This document shows positions 24,443 to 33,549 of a stretch of DNA of 52,025 nt, piece after piece. Source of the DNA: an uncultured Porphyromonadaceae bacterium (GTDB lineage: Bacteria > Bacteroidota > Bacteroidia > Bacteroidales > Muribaculaceae); contig UQLL01000018.1 of assembly GCA_900541835.1 (NCBI GenBank), positions 1 through 52,025 of the forward strand, written 5' to 3'. The notes under the pieces are model-generated. The model had not been told where the DNA came from. It searched no databases and worked only from the letters and a program-made list of their open reading frames with translations. Made by a program: the position numbers and the translations under genes. The number at the start of each line of letters is the position of its first letter. Within the stretch, counting starts at the first letter, position 1.

Positions 24443-24470
24443 TTGTAGGGACGCACCCTGGTGCGTCCGC
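24443..24470 (+). repeat. REP-like palindromic repeat, copy 4
   Basis: TTGTAGGGACGCACCCTGG then TGCGTCCGC, an almost full-consensus copy in the 144-base gap between the convergent kinase and ferredoxin genes. Confidence 0.8.
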
Positions 24471-24522
24471 CTGCCTGATATCGGAAATATATAAACGGAA
24501 TAAAAAACGGAATGACGCCCAC

Positions 24523-25347
24523 TCAGGCGCCGGGGGAGCGCCTGATGCGGGTGAACAGCGGCGTGGCCGGGCGCTGCCGGTCCTGCGTGTAGCGGATGGC
24601 CTGTTCCGGGCATTTGGCCACGCACTCCAGGCACCGCACGCACCGCGAGTTGTCCACGTATCGGCTCACCACCTTGATGCACGACGCACGGCAGTTGTCC
24701 TGGCAGCGCATGCAGCTGGTGCAACGGTCGCCGTCGATGACGATTTGGAAGGCGCTCCGCCGGCTCAGGTACCCCATCACGGTACCCAGCGGGCACACCG
24801 TGTTGCAGAACTCGCGGCCCCGCAGCAGCGCCCACGGCAGCAGTATCGCCAGCGACACCGCTCCCCATATCACCCCCCACAGCGCCGAGTAGCCGCACTT
24901 CGCCCACAGCCCGTGTCCGTGCAGCCCCGCCGCCTGCACCATGTTGCCGGTCATGAACCACGGCTCAAGCACCAGCGGGATCACGCCCAGCCCCAGCACC
25001 AGGCAAGCCACGTAGACAATCAGCACGTGGTGCCGCATACGTTGCGGGCGGGTGTAGCGAAACGGCCTGTTGAGCGCCGGGATTCGCCGCCGCACATGCA
25101 GCATCACGTCCTGCAAGGTCCCCACCGGGCACACCGTGGAGCAGTAGATGCGTCCCCACACCAGCGTTATGAGCAGCCACACGGCTATCACGCCAGCCCC
25201 TTCCGCAAGGTACATCGGCACTATCTGAAGCCGCCGTGTGGCGGCGAGAGCCGCCGGCGTCTTCTCCTCGCCGAGCACGAAGCATAGCACCGCGCAGACC
25301 AGAAAGGCCGCGGCAAGCACACAGCGTATTATCCAAATCTTCTTCAT
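24523..25347 (-). CDS. Membrane 4Fe-4S ferredoxin of the NapH/MauN type
   Basis: Membrane electron-transfer protein. Four to five hydrophobic segments carry two cytoplasmic CxxxCP loops (GRIYCSTVCPVGTLQD and GREFCNTVCPLGTVMG), the hallmark of NapH/RnfB-related quinol-linked ferredoxins. Two 4Fe-4S clusters follow at the C-terminus: CTSCMRCQDNC and CVRCLECVAKCP. Length is 274 residues from Met at 25347 (MKKIWIIRC); the longer frame start at 25368 adds 7 residues without support. No reductase partner is adjacent, so the electron acceptor is unknown. It has its own promoter. Confidence 0.86.
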   Translation of the reverse strand: MKKIWIIRCVLAAAFLVCAVLCFVLGEEKTPAALAATRRLQIVPMYLAEGAGVIAVWLLITLVWGRIYCSTVCPVGTLQDVMLHVRRRIPALNRPFRYTRPQRMRHHVLIVYVACLVLGLGVIPLVLEPWFMTGNMVQAAGLHGHGLWAKCGYSALWGVIWGAVSLAILLPWALLRGREFCNTVCPLGTVMGYLSRRSAFQIVIDGDRCTSCMRCQDNCRASCIKVVSRYVDNSRCVRCLECVAKCPEQAIRYTQDRQRPATPLFTRIRRSPGA

Positions 25348-25396
25348 GGTTTCGGGCCGGTGGGGCAAGGATTCGGGTCCGCAGCCCCGCTAAATG

Positions 25397-25428
25397 CAAA
25401 GTTACAGCTTTTCATAATAACGTGCAAA
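25397..25428 (-). promoter_or_regulatory. Consensus promoter of the membrane ferredoxin gene
   Basis: Minus-strand TTTG (25425-25428), 20 bases, TAACTTTG (25397-25404), about 50 bases upstream of the start at 25347. This is a perfect match to the phylum consensus. Confidence 0.85.
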
Positions 25429-25497
25429 TGAACAGGGGATTATCTTCCAACTTTTTGTCCTTCAACAGTGTTTTTAACTAAGAAAAACACTACGCAC

Positions 25498-26559
25498 ATG
25501 GCTTGCCCCACACTCTTTACCACATATCTGAAAATGCTCGGCGTCCCCCACACGGCCACCTACTCCAATCAGCAATATAAGTCGTACCCGCCCAAGCTGG
25601 GCTTCGTGGCCTTTCAGGATTTGCTGTACGAGTACCGCGTCAAACGTGAGGTGACCAAGGCCCCGCACCCCGACGCGCAGTCTCTGGAGTCATTGCGCAC
25701 ACCCTTTGTGACGCGCATGGCCGACGGCTCGCCCCGCATCGTCACCGCCGTGTCGGCCGACCGCATCAGCTATATCACCCCGCACGGCAACGCCTCCGCG
25801 CCCGCCGCCGACTTCCTGAAGAGCTGGAGCGGCGAGGCCCTGACGGCCGCCGTCACCCCGGACAGCGCCGAGCCCGACTGGCGCAAGCACTGTTTCCACC
25901 ATGCCGCCTTGGTGGCCGAACGCTACGCTTTCTGGATTCTGCTCGCGGCCCTGTGCGCTTTCTTCTTCGTGTCCAACCGCATATACGCCTCCTGGCCCAT
26001 GACCCTGCTGACGGCCTGCTACATTGGCGGCACAGTGGTGTCGTGGCTGCTGACGCTAAAGCAGAACAATGTCAACAGCCAATCGGCCGAGGCCATCTGC
26101 TCCATGATTCAGCCCCACGGCTGCAACACCGTCATCAACTCCCATCAGGGAATGTTTCTCGGCCTCTTCCACTGGAGCGAGATAGGGCTGACCTTCTTCA
26201 CCGTCAGCCTCGGCGCTCTGCTGCTGCATCCTGCCACCTGCAACTACCTTGCCTATATCAGCATTCTCTGTCTGCCCTATACCGTCTGGAGCGTCTACAC
26301 GCAGCACTGGCGCCTGCACAGCTGGTGTACGCTGTGCCTTTGCGTCCAGGCCCTGTTCTGGATAATCTTCGGCCTGCAGCTGGGTGGCGGCCACATGCAC
26401 GCCCTCTTCCCGCTGCGCTGGGACCTGGCCGTTCTGCTGGCCTGCTACGGCGTGGTCCTGCTCCTGCTGCACAAGATAGTGGGCGCCTATTTCGTCTACG
26501 AGCGGAGCCAGGCCCCCGCCGACGCGCTCTCCTCCTCGTCGGTGACTCCGCTAAAATAG
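25498..26559 (+). CDS. VKOR-family membrane thiol oxidoreductase with decayed C39-like domain
   Basis: Residues 1-125 resemble the peptidase C39 fold (LPHTATYSNQQ-type start, LGFVAFQDLLYEYRV, SLESLRTPFVTRM, DFLKSWSGEAL) but lack its catalytic Cys and His. A VKOR domain of four to five membrane helices follows. It has the loop cysteine pair AICSMIQPHGCNTV and the redox CxxC in HSWCTLCLCV. This C39-VKOR pairing is known in Bacteroidetes, usually with a C-terminal thioredoxin domain that is missing here. It probably forms disulfides in exported proteins. ATG 25498 is favoured over a GTG at 25468. Confidence 0.8.
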   Translation: MACPTLFTTYLKMLGVPHTATYSNQQYKSYPPKLGFVAFQDLLYEYRVKREVTKAPHPDAQSLESLRTPFVTRMADGSPRIVTAVSADRISYITPHGNASAPAADFLKSWSGEALTAAVTPDSAEPDWRKHCFHHAALVAERYAFWILLAALCAFFFVSNRIYASWPMTLLTACYIGGTVVSWLLTLKQNNVNSQSAEAICSMIQPHGCNTVINSHQGMFLGLFHWSEIGLTFFTVSLGALLLHPATCNYLAYISILCLPYTVWSVYTQHWRLHSWCTLCLCVQALFWIIFGLQLGGGHMHALFPLRWDLAVLLACYGVVLLLLHKIVGAYFVYERSQAPADALSSSSVTPLK

Positions 26560-26591
26560 CTACCATAGCTAAATAGCCTCAATAGCACCTT

Positions 26592-29500
26592 ATGGAAACA
26601 GACACTCCCCGCCGACCCTTCTGGAAACGGCTGCTCAAGGCTCTGGCCCGGACAGTCGGCGCCCTGCTGCTTCTATGTGTGCTGCTGTGCGTGGCGCTGA
26701 ACCTCTACCTCACTCCCCGCCGCCTGGCCGAGATAGCCTCCGACTATGCCGGCCGCTACCTCGATGCCGACATTCAGGTCAGGCGCATCTCGTTCACCAT
26801 CTGGAGCACCTTCCCGCATTTCAACCTCGAAGTCGACAGCGCCGTCATCATCAGCCGCCGCCTGCGCCGTCTCAGCCCCGAACAGCGTGCCAAACTCCCC
26901 GCCGACTGCGACACCTTGGCCTCCTTCATCTCCTTGCGCGGCTCCATCAACCCGCTCAAGCTCATCAACGACCGCATCTCCCTGAAGCGCCTGCACGTCA
27001 GCGGCCTGCGCCTGAACCTGGTGGCATACGACGATTCGGTCAACAACTACAACATCCTGCCGGCCATGGCCCCGGACAAGCCTTTCGTCATGCCCCGCTT
27101 CGAGGCGGGCGAGATTCTCTTCTCCGAGCTGAGGCCCATCACCTATTACAGCGCCGCCACCCGCGCCTCGGCGCGGATAAACCTCGACCGCGCCTTCATG
27201 CGCGAGCGGCGCAAGGACTCGTACCGCCTGGAACTGGCGGGGGACTTCGGGCTGACGGTGGAGCGACTGCGCCTGCTGCACTGCTTCCCCTTCTCCTTTT
27301 CCGGAACAGTGGATGTCGGTTTTCACCCCTTCCGAGTCCATTTCGACAGGTATAACATAGCCCTCGGGAATGTCCGTTCTCAGGTCGACCTGAGCATGGA
27401 GCTGGGCGAAAACAACTCGCGCCTTACGGCCATGCGCTATTCGGTCAGCCCCTTCGACTTGATGCGCCTGTTCGAGTACCTGCCGGCCGACTGGCTCCCC
27501 CACCTGCAGTACATCCGTTCCAACGCCACTCTGGAGGCCACCGTACGCCTCACCGCGCCGTATAAGTTCTCGTCGGAGTCTCTGCCCAGCTTCCGAGTGG
27601 ACTTCCACGTGCCCGACTCGTGGCTCAGCTACTCCCTGGGGCGCGCCGGAGAGGTGCGAGTGCATAATGTCGGCATGAAGGCCCGTCTCATCTTCGACGG
27701 CAAGGATATCGATGCCTCGCGCTTTCACATAGATTCGCTCTCGCTGGCCGGAGCCGGGGTGGACGTTGTGCTTCACGGCGACGTGACGCGCCTCTTCTCG
27801 CGCCCCGAAATACGCGCCGACGTGGAGGCGGACGCCGACTTCGGCAAGCTCCCCTCTCTCCTCCCCATGCTCGGGCGGCTCGGCCTGAAGGGACACTTCC
27901 ACACCCGCATCGACACCCGCTTCCCGCTGGATTTGCTCACTTCCGGGCGTCCGGGCGAGATTCCAGTGTCTGGGAGCGCCACCCTGCACGGCGCCTCCTA
28001 TTCTCCGCAAGGCTCCGGACTGCGCCTGACCGGAGGGGGTGCCCTGCTGACATTCGGCCAGAAGAGCCACCGCCTCGACCTCCGCGCAGACGTCCGTAAC
28101 CTGAGCCTTAAGACGGCTACCGGCTGCGACATCCTCGCCCGCGGGCTGATCCTCGACATCGGCACCCCCCGACCCGGCCCCGACGCAATAATCAATGTGA
28201 AAAGCACCATCGCCGACCTGGCAGTGAGCGGCTCCGGCTACGACGTGCGCGGCAAGGGCCTGCAAGTCAGCGGCTCCACGCCCCTCGGGCTGCTGCGGGG
28301 CGAGCAATGGTCACGTCTGCCTCTGACGGCACAGGTGCTCGCCGCCTCGGCCTCCTGCTCCCTTGCCGCCGACTCTTCCGACATTTCGCTGCGTCGTCTG
28401 GGCGTGAAGGCCGACATGCGCAATCAGCATATCACCGCCTCCGTTTCGGGCAGCTCCCTGCGCTATGCCGACCCGGTGGCCTTCGCGCGGCTAGAAACTC
28501 TGGGCGCCCGCGCCGCCGCCGACTTCTCGCGCCTCTTCCCCCTGCATGGCCGCAAGACTGCAGAACAGTGGCTTACCCTGCTCAGCCCGCGCGGCAGCGT
28601 GGATGCGGCCGGGGGCAAGTTCCTGGCTATGGATTATCCGGCCGTGGCACACCTAAACCGCCTCGCCGCCGACTTCTCGCCCGACTCTCTGCGCCTGCGC
28701 ACCCTCTCGGCCCGCTCGCAACACAATGCCCTGCGCCTGAGCGGAGCGGTGTCCAATTTCTTTTCCCTCTTCCACGGCAACCACGCACGCCCCTGCTCTG
28801 TGAAGCTGCAGCTCGACATAGATACCGTCAACATCAATCAGGTTGCCGGCACGCGCCGTGCCGGGCAGCTTCTGCGGGCCGCCTATACGCATACTCCGGT
28901 GCCACCGGCTGCACCGATCGACACCGGACCGGAACCCTCCGACTTCCGGCCGTTGCTGCTGCCCCGCTGGCTGCGGGCCGATGTCGGCCTGAATGCAAGG
29001 GAATGTACATACACCAACCTGCGGGTGCTCGACGTGGCCTCACGCATGAGTCTGCGCGACGGCATCTTCCGACTCGACACCGTCCGCGCCCACACTGACT
29101 TCGGTTCGGCACACGCCAACGCCACCTACGTCGCCGCCTCGGCCGACAAGCTGGGCGTGAGCTGCTCGGTGGCACTTGACACCATCAACGTAGTCACCTT
29201 CTTTCAGCGTTTCCACACCCTGCTGGAGATGATGCCCGAGATGAAGAACCTGAGTGGCAACGTGTCGGTGGAGGCCGCGGGGAGCTTCCGCCTCTTCCCG
29301 GACATGATTATGGAGCTGCCGTCGCTCACGGCCGAGGTCAGGGCGCAGGGGCGCGACCTGATGGTGCGTCAGAACCGCTTCATCCGTCATGTCTGCCGCT
29401 ATCTGCTCATCCACACCCGCAATGACCTGGCCATCCGCAACATCAACGTGCACGCCACCATACACGACAACCAGTTCGAACTCTATCCCTTCATCCTCGA

Positions 29501-29912
29501 GCTGAACCGCTACAAGCTCTCCTTCATGGGAGAGAATGACTTCGCCGGCAATCTCTATTACCATATCTCGGTGCTCCACTCGCCCATACCGTGGCACTTC
29601 GGGGTGAACATCACCGGCACCTTCTCCGACTACCACGTCAGCTTCGGCCGCCCCGGCTTCCGCCGTGACCGCGCCATGCACTCCATGCGGCTTGAGCAGC
29701 ATCACCGCATCAACCTGGTGGAGGAGTGCCGCTGGTTCGCCGGCAAATTCATGCAGAAGGCCGCCGAGAGCGACACCACGGCGCTCTCCCGACCCGCCCG
29801 CGACAGCCGCGGCCGCATACATTATATGGTCGGCGACCGGGTGCTTTTGCCCCTCGATTCCGCCTCCATGCCGGGTGCCTACCTCCGGGCCGTAAAAGAG
29901 ATTGAACAATAA
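26592..29912 (+). CDS. AsmA-family envelope protein (1106 aa)
   Basis: One N-terminal helix (LLLLCVLLCVALNLYL) anchors a very long, beta-rich periplasmic chain of the AsmA/bridge-like lipid transfer class. The start region YLTPRRLAEIASDYAGRYLDADIQVRRISFTIWSTFPHFNLEV and later SINPLKLINDRISLKRLHVSGL match AsmA N-domains. The C-terminal part (LRDGIFRLDTVRAHTDFGSAHANATY) matches the AsmA-like C domain. Homologues are thought to move phospholipid between membranes. It follows the VKOR gene by 32 bp; the gap holds a degenerate atagcta repeat. Confidence 0.85.
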   Translation: METDTPRRPFWKRLLKALARTVGALLLLCVLLCVALNLYLTPRRLAEIASDYAGRYLDADIQVRRISFTIWSTFPHFNLEVDSAVIISRRLRRLSPEQRAKLPADCDTLASFISLRGSINPLKLINDRISLKRLHVSGLRLNLVAYDDSVNNYNILPAMAPDKPFVMPRFEAGEILFSELRPITYYSAATRASARINLDRAFMRERRKDSYRLELAGDFGLTVERLRLLHCFPFSFSGTVDVGFHPFRVHFDRYNIALGNVRSQVDLSMELGENNSRLTAMRYSVSPFDLMRLFEYLPADWLPHLQYIRSNATLEATVRLTAPYKFSSESLPSFRVDFHVPDSWLSYSLGRAGEVRVHNVGMKARLIFDGKDIDASRFHIDSLSLAGAGVDVVLHGDVTRLFSRPEIRADVEADADFGKLPSLLPMLGRLGLKGHFHTRIDTRFPLDLLTSGRPGEIPVSGSATLHGASYSPQGSGLRLTGGGALLTFGQKSHRLDLRADVRNLSLKTATGCDILARGLILDIGTPRPGPDAIINVKSTIADLAVSGSGYDVRGKGLQVSGSTPLGLLRGEQWSRLPLTAQVLAASASCSLAADSSDISLRRLGVKADMRNQHITASVSGSSLRYADPVAFARLETLGARAAADFSRLFPLHGRKTAEQWLTLLSPRGSVDAAGGKFLAMDYPAVAHLNRLAADFSPDSLRLRTLSARSQHNALRLSGAVSNFFSLFHGNHARPCSVKLQLDIDTVNINQVAGTRRAGQLLRAAYTHTPVPPAAPIDTGPEPSDFRPLLLPRWLRADVGLNARECTYTNLRVLDVASRMSLRDGIFRLDTVRAHTDFGSAHANATYVAASADKLGVSCSVALDTINVVTFFQRFHTLLEMMPEMKNLSGNVSVEAAGSFRLFPDMIMELPSLTAEVRAQGRDLMVRQNRFIRHVCRYLLIHTRNDLAIRNINVHATIHDNQFELYPFILELNRYKLSFMGENDFAGNLYYHISVLHSPIPWHFGVNITGTFSDYHVSFGRPGFRRDRAMHSMRLEQHHRINLVEECRWFAGKFMQKAAESDTTALSRPARDSRGRIHYMVGDRVLLPLDSASMPGAYLRAVKEIEQ

Positions 29913-30024
29913 CGCGAAAAGCCCCATACGGCACAATGTGTGCGCTAAACAGGACGAAAAGTAGGGCGTTTCATGCACACATTCAAAAAACTGTGCAAAA
30001 AAATGCGCTTTTTACCCCTGAAAA

Positions 30025-30056
30025 TTTTCCAGTCTCAAAAATTATAGCTTACTTTG
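30025..30056 (+). promoter_or_regulatory. Probable acpP promoter
   Basis: TTTT (30025-30028), a 20-base spacer and TTACTTTG (30049-30056), each one mismatch from consensus. It would give a leader of about 45 nt. The 192-base gap after the AsmA gene holds no gene. Confidence 0.55.
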
Positions 30057-30104
30057 CAGTCTAAAAAAACGAAAAGAACAAAAACACCCTAATTGCTCAC
30101 TGAT

Positions 30105-30341
30105 ATGTCAGAAATAGCAGACAAAGTAAAAGCCATCATCGTCGACAAGCTCGGCGTAGACGAGAACGAGGTAACCCCCACCGCAGAGTTCACCAAGGAC
30201 CTGGGCGCCGATTCCCTCGACACCGTAGAGCTCATCATGGAGTTCGAGAAGGAGTTCGACCTCAAGATTCCCGACGAGGAGGCCGAGAAGATCACCACCG
30301 TCGGTGACGCCATCTCCTACATCGAGAACGCCAAGAAGTAA
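30105..30341 (+). CDS. acpP: Acyl carrier protein
   Basis: A 78-residue acidic carrier of fatty acid synthesis. The phosphopantetheine attachment Ser is in DLGADSLDTVELIMEFE near residue 37. The rest matches the canonical four-helix ACP. ATG 30105 is preferred over TTG 30093. fabF follows after a 228-base GC-rich gap containing short hairpins but no gene, so the pair may be one transcript with a structured spacer. Confidence 0.97.
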   Translation: MSEIADKVKAIIVDKLGVDENEVTPTAEFTKDLGADSLDTVELIMEFEKEFDLKIPDEEAEKITTVGDAISYIENAKK

Positions 30342-30569
30342 CATACCCCGGCATACCGGCCCGAGCGCCGGTAACCCCAGAGGCTCCGCCCTGTGCGCGA
30401 GCCTCTCGGCCGTGCCCGGCGGCCAGGTCGTGACCCTTGTGCTCACCTACGGCGTCCCTACGGCGCCAGGCCATCCCGCCTCCCGCACCGGCACAGACCC
30501 GCGCCATCTGGCGCCCCTGCCTCCTCATGCAGGTGGCCAAACCAACCAAAACAACACCAACCTCACGAT

Positions 30570-31838
30570 ATGGAATTGAAAAGAGTGGTAGTAACAGGCA
30601 TGGGTGCCGTTACTCCGATAGGCAACGACGTGCAGACTGCCTGGGAAAACGCCCTCAAGGGCGTCAGCGGAGCAGGCCCCATCACCCATTTCGACGCCTC
30701 CCTGTTCAAGACGCAGTTCGCCTGCGAAGTCAAGGACTATGACCCCTCGAAGCTCTTCGACCGCAAGAAGTCCCGCTCGCTCGACCTCTACGCCATGTAC
30801 GCCCTGAGCGCCGCCGACGAGGCCATCGCCGACAGCGGAATAGAAGGCAAGGAAGACCTCGACCGCAACCGCGTCGGAGTCATCTTCGCCGCAGGCATCG
30901 GCGGACTCCACACCTTCGAGCAGGAAGCCGGCGAATACGCCAAGGCGCCCGAAAAGGGTCCCCGCTACAACCCCTTCTTCATTCCCAAGATGATCGCCGA
31001 CATCGCCGCCGGCCAGATCAGCATCGACCACGGCTTCCGTGGGCCCAACTTCGCCACCGTGAGCGCCTGCGCATCCTCAAACAACGCCTTCATCGACGCC
31101 TTCAACTACGTGCGCCTGGGCTTTGCCGACGCCATCGTCACCGGCGGAGCCGAGGCCGCCATCTACCCCGCCGGCGTCGGAGGCTTCAACTCCATGCGCG
31201 CCCTCTCCACCCGCAACGACGACCCCAAGGGGGCATCCCGCCCCTTCTCCGGCTCGCGAGACGGGTTCGTTATCGGCGAGGGTGCCGCCGCGCTCGTGCT
31301 CGAAGAGCTTGAGCACGCCAAGGCGCGCGGAGCCAAGATCTACGCCGAAGTAGTGGGCGGCGGCATGAGCGCCGACGCATACCACATCACCGCCACGCAC
31401 CCCGAAGGACTCGGAGCCGTCCTCGTCATGGAGAACGCCCTGCGCGACGCAGGTCTCAGGCCCGAGGACATCGACTACATCAACCTGCACGGCACCTCCA
31501 CGCCCGTCGGCGACAGCGGCGAGGAGAAGGCCATACACAAAGTCTTCGGCGACCACGCCTACAAGCTGAACCTCAGCTCCACCAAGTCCATGACCGGCCA
31601 CCTGCTCGGCGCCGCCGGAGCACTCGAGGCCATTTTCACCGTCAAGGCCATCGACGAGGACGTCATCCCCCCGACGATCAACCACGACCCCGAGGACCTC
31701 GACCCCGAGATCGACTACAACCTCAACTTCACCTTCAACGAGGCCCAGCGCCGCCCCGTGCGCGCCGCCATGAGCAACACTTTCGGCTTCGGCGGACACA
31801 ACGCCTGCGTGGTAATGAAGAAGTACACCGGCGACTGA
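30570..31838 (+). CDS. fabF: 3-oxoacyl-[acyl-carrier-protein] synthase II
   Basis: Condensing enzyme elongating acyl-ACP with malonyl-ACP. The catalytic triad is visible: Cys in TVSACASSNNAF, His in INLHGTSTPVGD and His in KSMTGHLLGAAGA. The glycine-rich end NTFGFGGHNACVVMKK is complete. It is 422 residues from the MELKRVVVTGMGAVTPIG start; upstream in-frame codons are spacer sequence. In many Bacteroidetes rnc follows acpP-fabF, but here the next gene is convergent rpoN. Confidence 0.97.
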   Translation: MELKRVVVTGMGAVTPIGNDVQTAWENALKGVSGAGPITHFDASLFKTQFACEVKDYDPSKLFDRKKSRSLDLYAMYALSAADEAIADSGIEGKEDLDRNRVGVIFAAGIGGLHTFEQEAGEYAKAPEKGPRYNPFFIPKMIADIAAGQISIDHGFRGPNFATVSACASSNNAFIDAFNYVRLGFADAIVTGGAEAAIYPAGVGGFNSMRALSTRNDDPKGASRPFSGSRDGFVIGEGAAALVLEELEHAKARGAKIYAEVVGGGMSADAYHITATHPEGLGAVLVMENALRDAGLRPEDIDYINLHGTSTPVGDSGEEKAIHKVFGDHAYKLNLSSTKSMTGHLLGAAGALEAIFTVKAIDEDVIPPTINHDPEDLDPEIDYNLNFTFNEAQRRPVRAAMSNTFGFGGHNACVVMKKYTGD

Positions 31839-31892
31839 CACTCGGTCGGCCACCCGCCGATTCCACCGCCAGTCCAGCCCTGTCCGTAATAA

Positions 31893-31923
31893 GAGAGGTC
31901 GCACTCCAAAGGTGCGGCCTCTA
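31893..31923 (+). terminator. Terminator-like hairpin after fabF
   Basis: AGAGGTCGCAC (31894-31904) pairs with GTGCGGCCTCT (31912-31922), loop TCCAAAG. There is no strong T-tract on this side. It lies in the gap between convergent fabF and rpoN. Confidence 0.65.
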
Positions 31924-31949
31924 CTGTCGTAAGAATGTTCCTTGGCGCT

Positions 31950-31980
31950 TGCATGGACGCACCCCGGTGCGCCTGCATTT
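31950..31980. repeat. REP-like palindromic repeat, copy 5, with T-tract
   Basis: TGCATGGACGCACCCCGG then TGCGCCTGCA, followed by a run of seven T. The palindrome plus T-tract could end transcripts coming from fabF, which suggests that these repeats may double as terminators. Confidence 0.7.
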
Positions 31981-31997
31981 TTTTCGCTCCATGTTCC

Positions 31998-33380
31998 TTA
32001 TCTCGTCGCCCTCAGGCGGGCCGCCGGGATGCCCAGGCGGTCGCGGTACTTGCTGACGGTGCGGCGGCTGACATCGTAGCCGTCGGCGCGCAGAATCTTG
32101 CAGATGGCCTCGTCGCTGAGCGGTCGGCGCTTGTCCTCGCCCTCCACCGCCTTGCGGATGGCCTGCTCCACGCCGCGCCCCGACACCACCGTGCCCTCAT
32201 TGCCGGAGGAGAAGCCCTCGCTGAAGAAGAAGCGCAGAGGCACCGTGGCCCACGGCATCTGCGCATACTTGTTCTTCGTGGCGCGCGAGATCACCGACAC
32301 GTCCAGGCCCGACCGGGCGGCCACGTCCTTGAGCCCCATAGGACGCAGCAGCACTTCGTCGCCAAGGCTCAGGAAATAGGGCCGCTGCAGGTCCACGATG
32401 GCCGTCATCACGTCCATGAGCGTCTGCTGCCGCCGCTCCAGGATGCGCAGGTACTCACGCGCGTCGTTGAAGCGCTGCACCACGTACGGGTCGCGGCCCG
32501 CCCCGCGGCGCCGGTCCATGTCCCTCACAGCCTGCGCAAAACTCTGCGACAGCGCCAGCTCCGGGATGCTTCCCGCCAGCGACACCCGTATGTCGTCGCC
32601 GCCGACGTCCACCAGGAAGTCCGGCTCCACGTACGTGGCCTCCGCCCTTTCGCCGCCAAAGGCGGCGCCCGGCTTTGGGTTGAGCCGTCTCAGCAGGGCC
32701 AGGGCACGTTCCAGCCGCGTCGGGTCGTCGCCGGCGTCCGGGCGCAGCTGCGAGAAACGCCGCGCCGCCAGGCGGTCGAAGTGGCGCTCCACGATGCGCA
32801 GGGCGTCGTCGCGCTCCGTCGAGGGGGCCATGCGTCGCAGCTGCAGCTCCATGCTCTGCCGCAGCGACTCGGCCCCCACCCCCGGCGGGTCAAGCGACCG
32901 CACGGCCTCCAGCGCCTGTTCCATCACTTCCGGCGTCGGCTCGAAGTCCTCGCCCAGCAGCATGTCCGTGGCCATGGCCTGCGGAGAGCGCCGCAGGTAG
33001 CCGTTGGCGTCGATGTTGCCTATTATATACCGGGCCGTGCGGTCCGCGTCGGGAGGCAGTCCGAGCGTGTCGAGCTGCCGTTCCAGCGCCTCGTAGAGAC
33101 TCTCGTCGTCGGCCGGCGGCTGGATGAATTCCCCGCGCATGGTGCGTCCGGAGCCCGGCGCCACCACCGGCAGCCATCCCGTGTCCGGCCGTTCCTCGTC
33201 CTGCGGGGCGGCAGGCTGGTCGTCGGCCACCTCCAGCGCCTCGTTCTCGTCCAGTTCCCGCCGAACGTCCTGGGCCGCCTCGGCCCCCGACATCTCCAGC
33301 ATGCGCACAAAGCGCACCTGCTGCTGGCTGAGCCGCTGGCCCAGCCGCAACTGCTGCTCTATGTGCTGAGAGTTGTTCAT
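31998..33380 (-). CDS. rpoN: RNA polymerase sigma-54 factor
   Basis: A 460-residue sigma-54. Region I is Gln/Leu-rich (HIEQQLRLGQRLSQQQVRFVRMLEM), for activator and core contact. The core-binding domain is central (NGYLRRSPQAMA; VRSLDPPGVGAESLRQSMELQLRR). The helix-turn-helix region is LKDVAARSGLDVSVISRATKNKY, and the RpoN box reads SRRTVSKYRDRLGIP near the end. The start at 33380 is set by the Region I sequence; the frame extends upstream through non-homologous sequence. No bacterial enhancer-binding protein is encoded in this window. It diverges from the TPR gene. Confidence 0.95.
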   Translation of the reverse strand: MNNSQHIEQQLRLGQRLSQQQVRFVRMLEMSGAEAAQDVRRELDENEALEVADDQPAAPQDEERPDTGWLPVVAPGSGRTMRGEFIQPPADDESLYEALERQLDTLGLPPDADRTARYIIGNIDANGYLRRSPQAMATDMLLGEDFEPTPEVMEQALEAVRSLDPPGVGAESLRQSMELQLRRMAPSTERDDALRIVERHFDRLAARRFSQLRPDAGDDPTRLERALALLRRLNPKPGAAFGGERAEATYVEPDFLVDVGGDDIRVSLAGSIPELALSQSFAQAVRDMDRRRGAGRDPYVVQRFNDAREYLRILERRQQTLMDVMTAIVDLQRPYFLSLGDEVLLRPMGLKDVAARSGLDVSVISRATKNKYAQMPWATVPLRFFFSEGFSSGNEGTVVSGRGVEQAIRKAVEGEDKRRPLSDEAICKILRADGYDVSRRTVSKYRDRLGIPAARLRATR

Positions 33381-33443
33381 GTCGATGACCGTAGTTTTAA
33401 CCACTGACCCCGTTCGGGGATGCGAATTTACAATTTTTTTGTA

Positions 33444-33468
33444 TTCCGGCCCAATTTTCGGGCCGGAA
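33444..33468. promoter_or_regulatory. Inverted repeat between divergent rpoN and TPR genes
   Basis: TTCCGGCCC (33444-33452) and GGGCCGGAA (33460-33468) form a perfect 9-bp inverted repeat with a 7-base AT spacer. It is centred about 75 bases before rpoN and 40 bases before the TPR gene -7 box. No T-tract follows on either strand, so an operator is a better guess than a terminator. Confidence 0.5.
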
Positions 33469-33493
33469 ATTTTCGCGGGTCGGAAAATTTCAT

Positions 33494-33501
33494 TAACTTT
33501 G
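33494..33501 (+). promoter_or_regulatory. -7 element of the TPR gene
   Basis: TAACTTTG, with TTTC (33471-33474) 19 bases upstream as a near -33. The leader is about 45 nt to the start at 33550. Confidence 0.65.
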
Positions 33502-33549
33502 CACCCTGAAAGGGGCCGTGCACGCGGCCCGCTATTCAAGCAATCAGAT

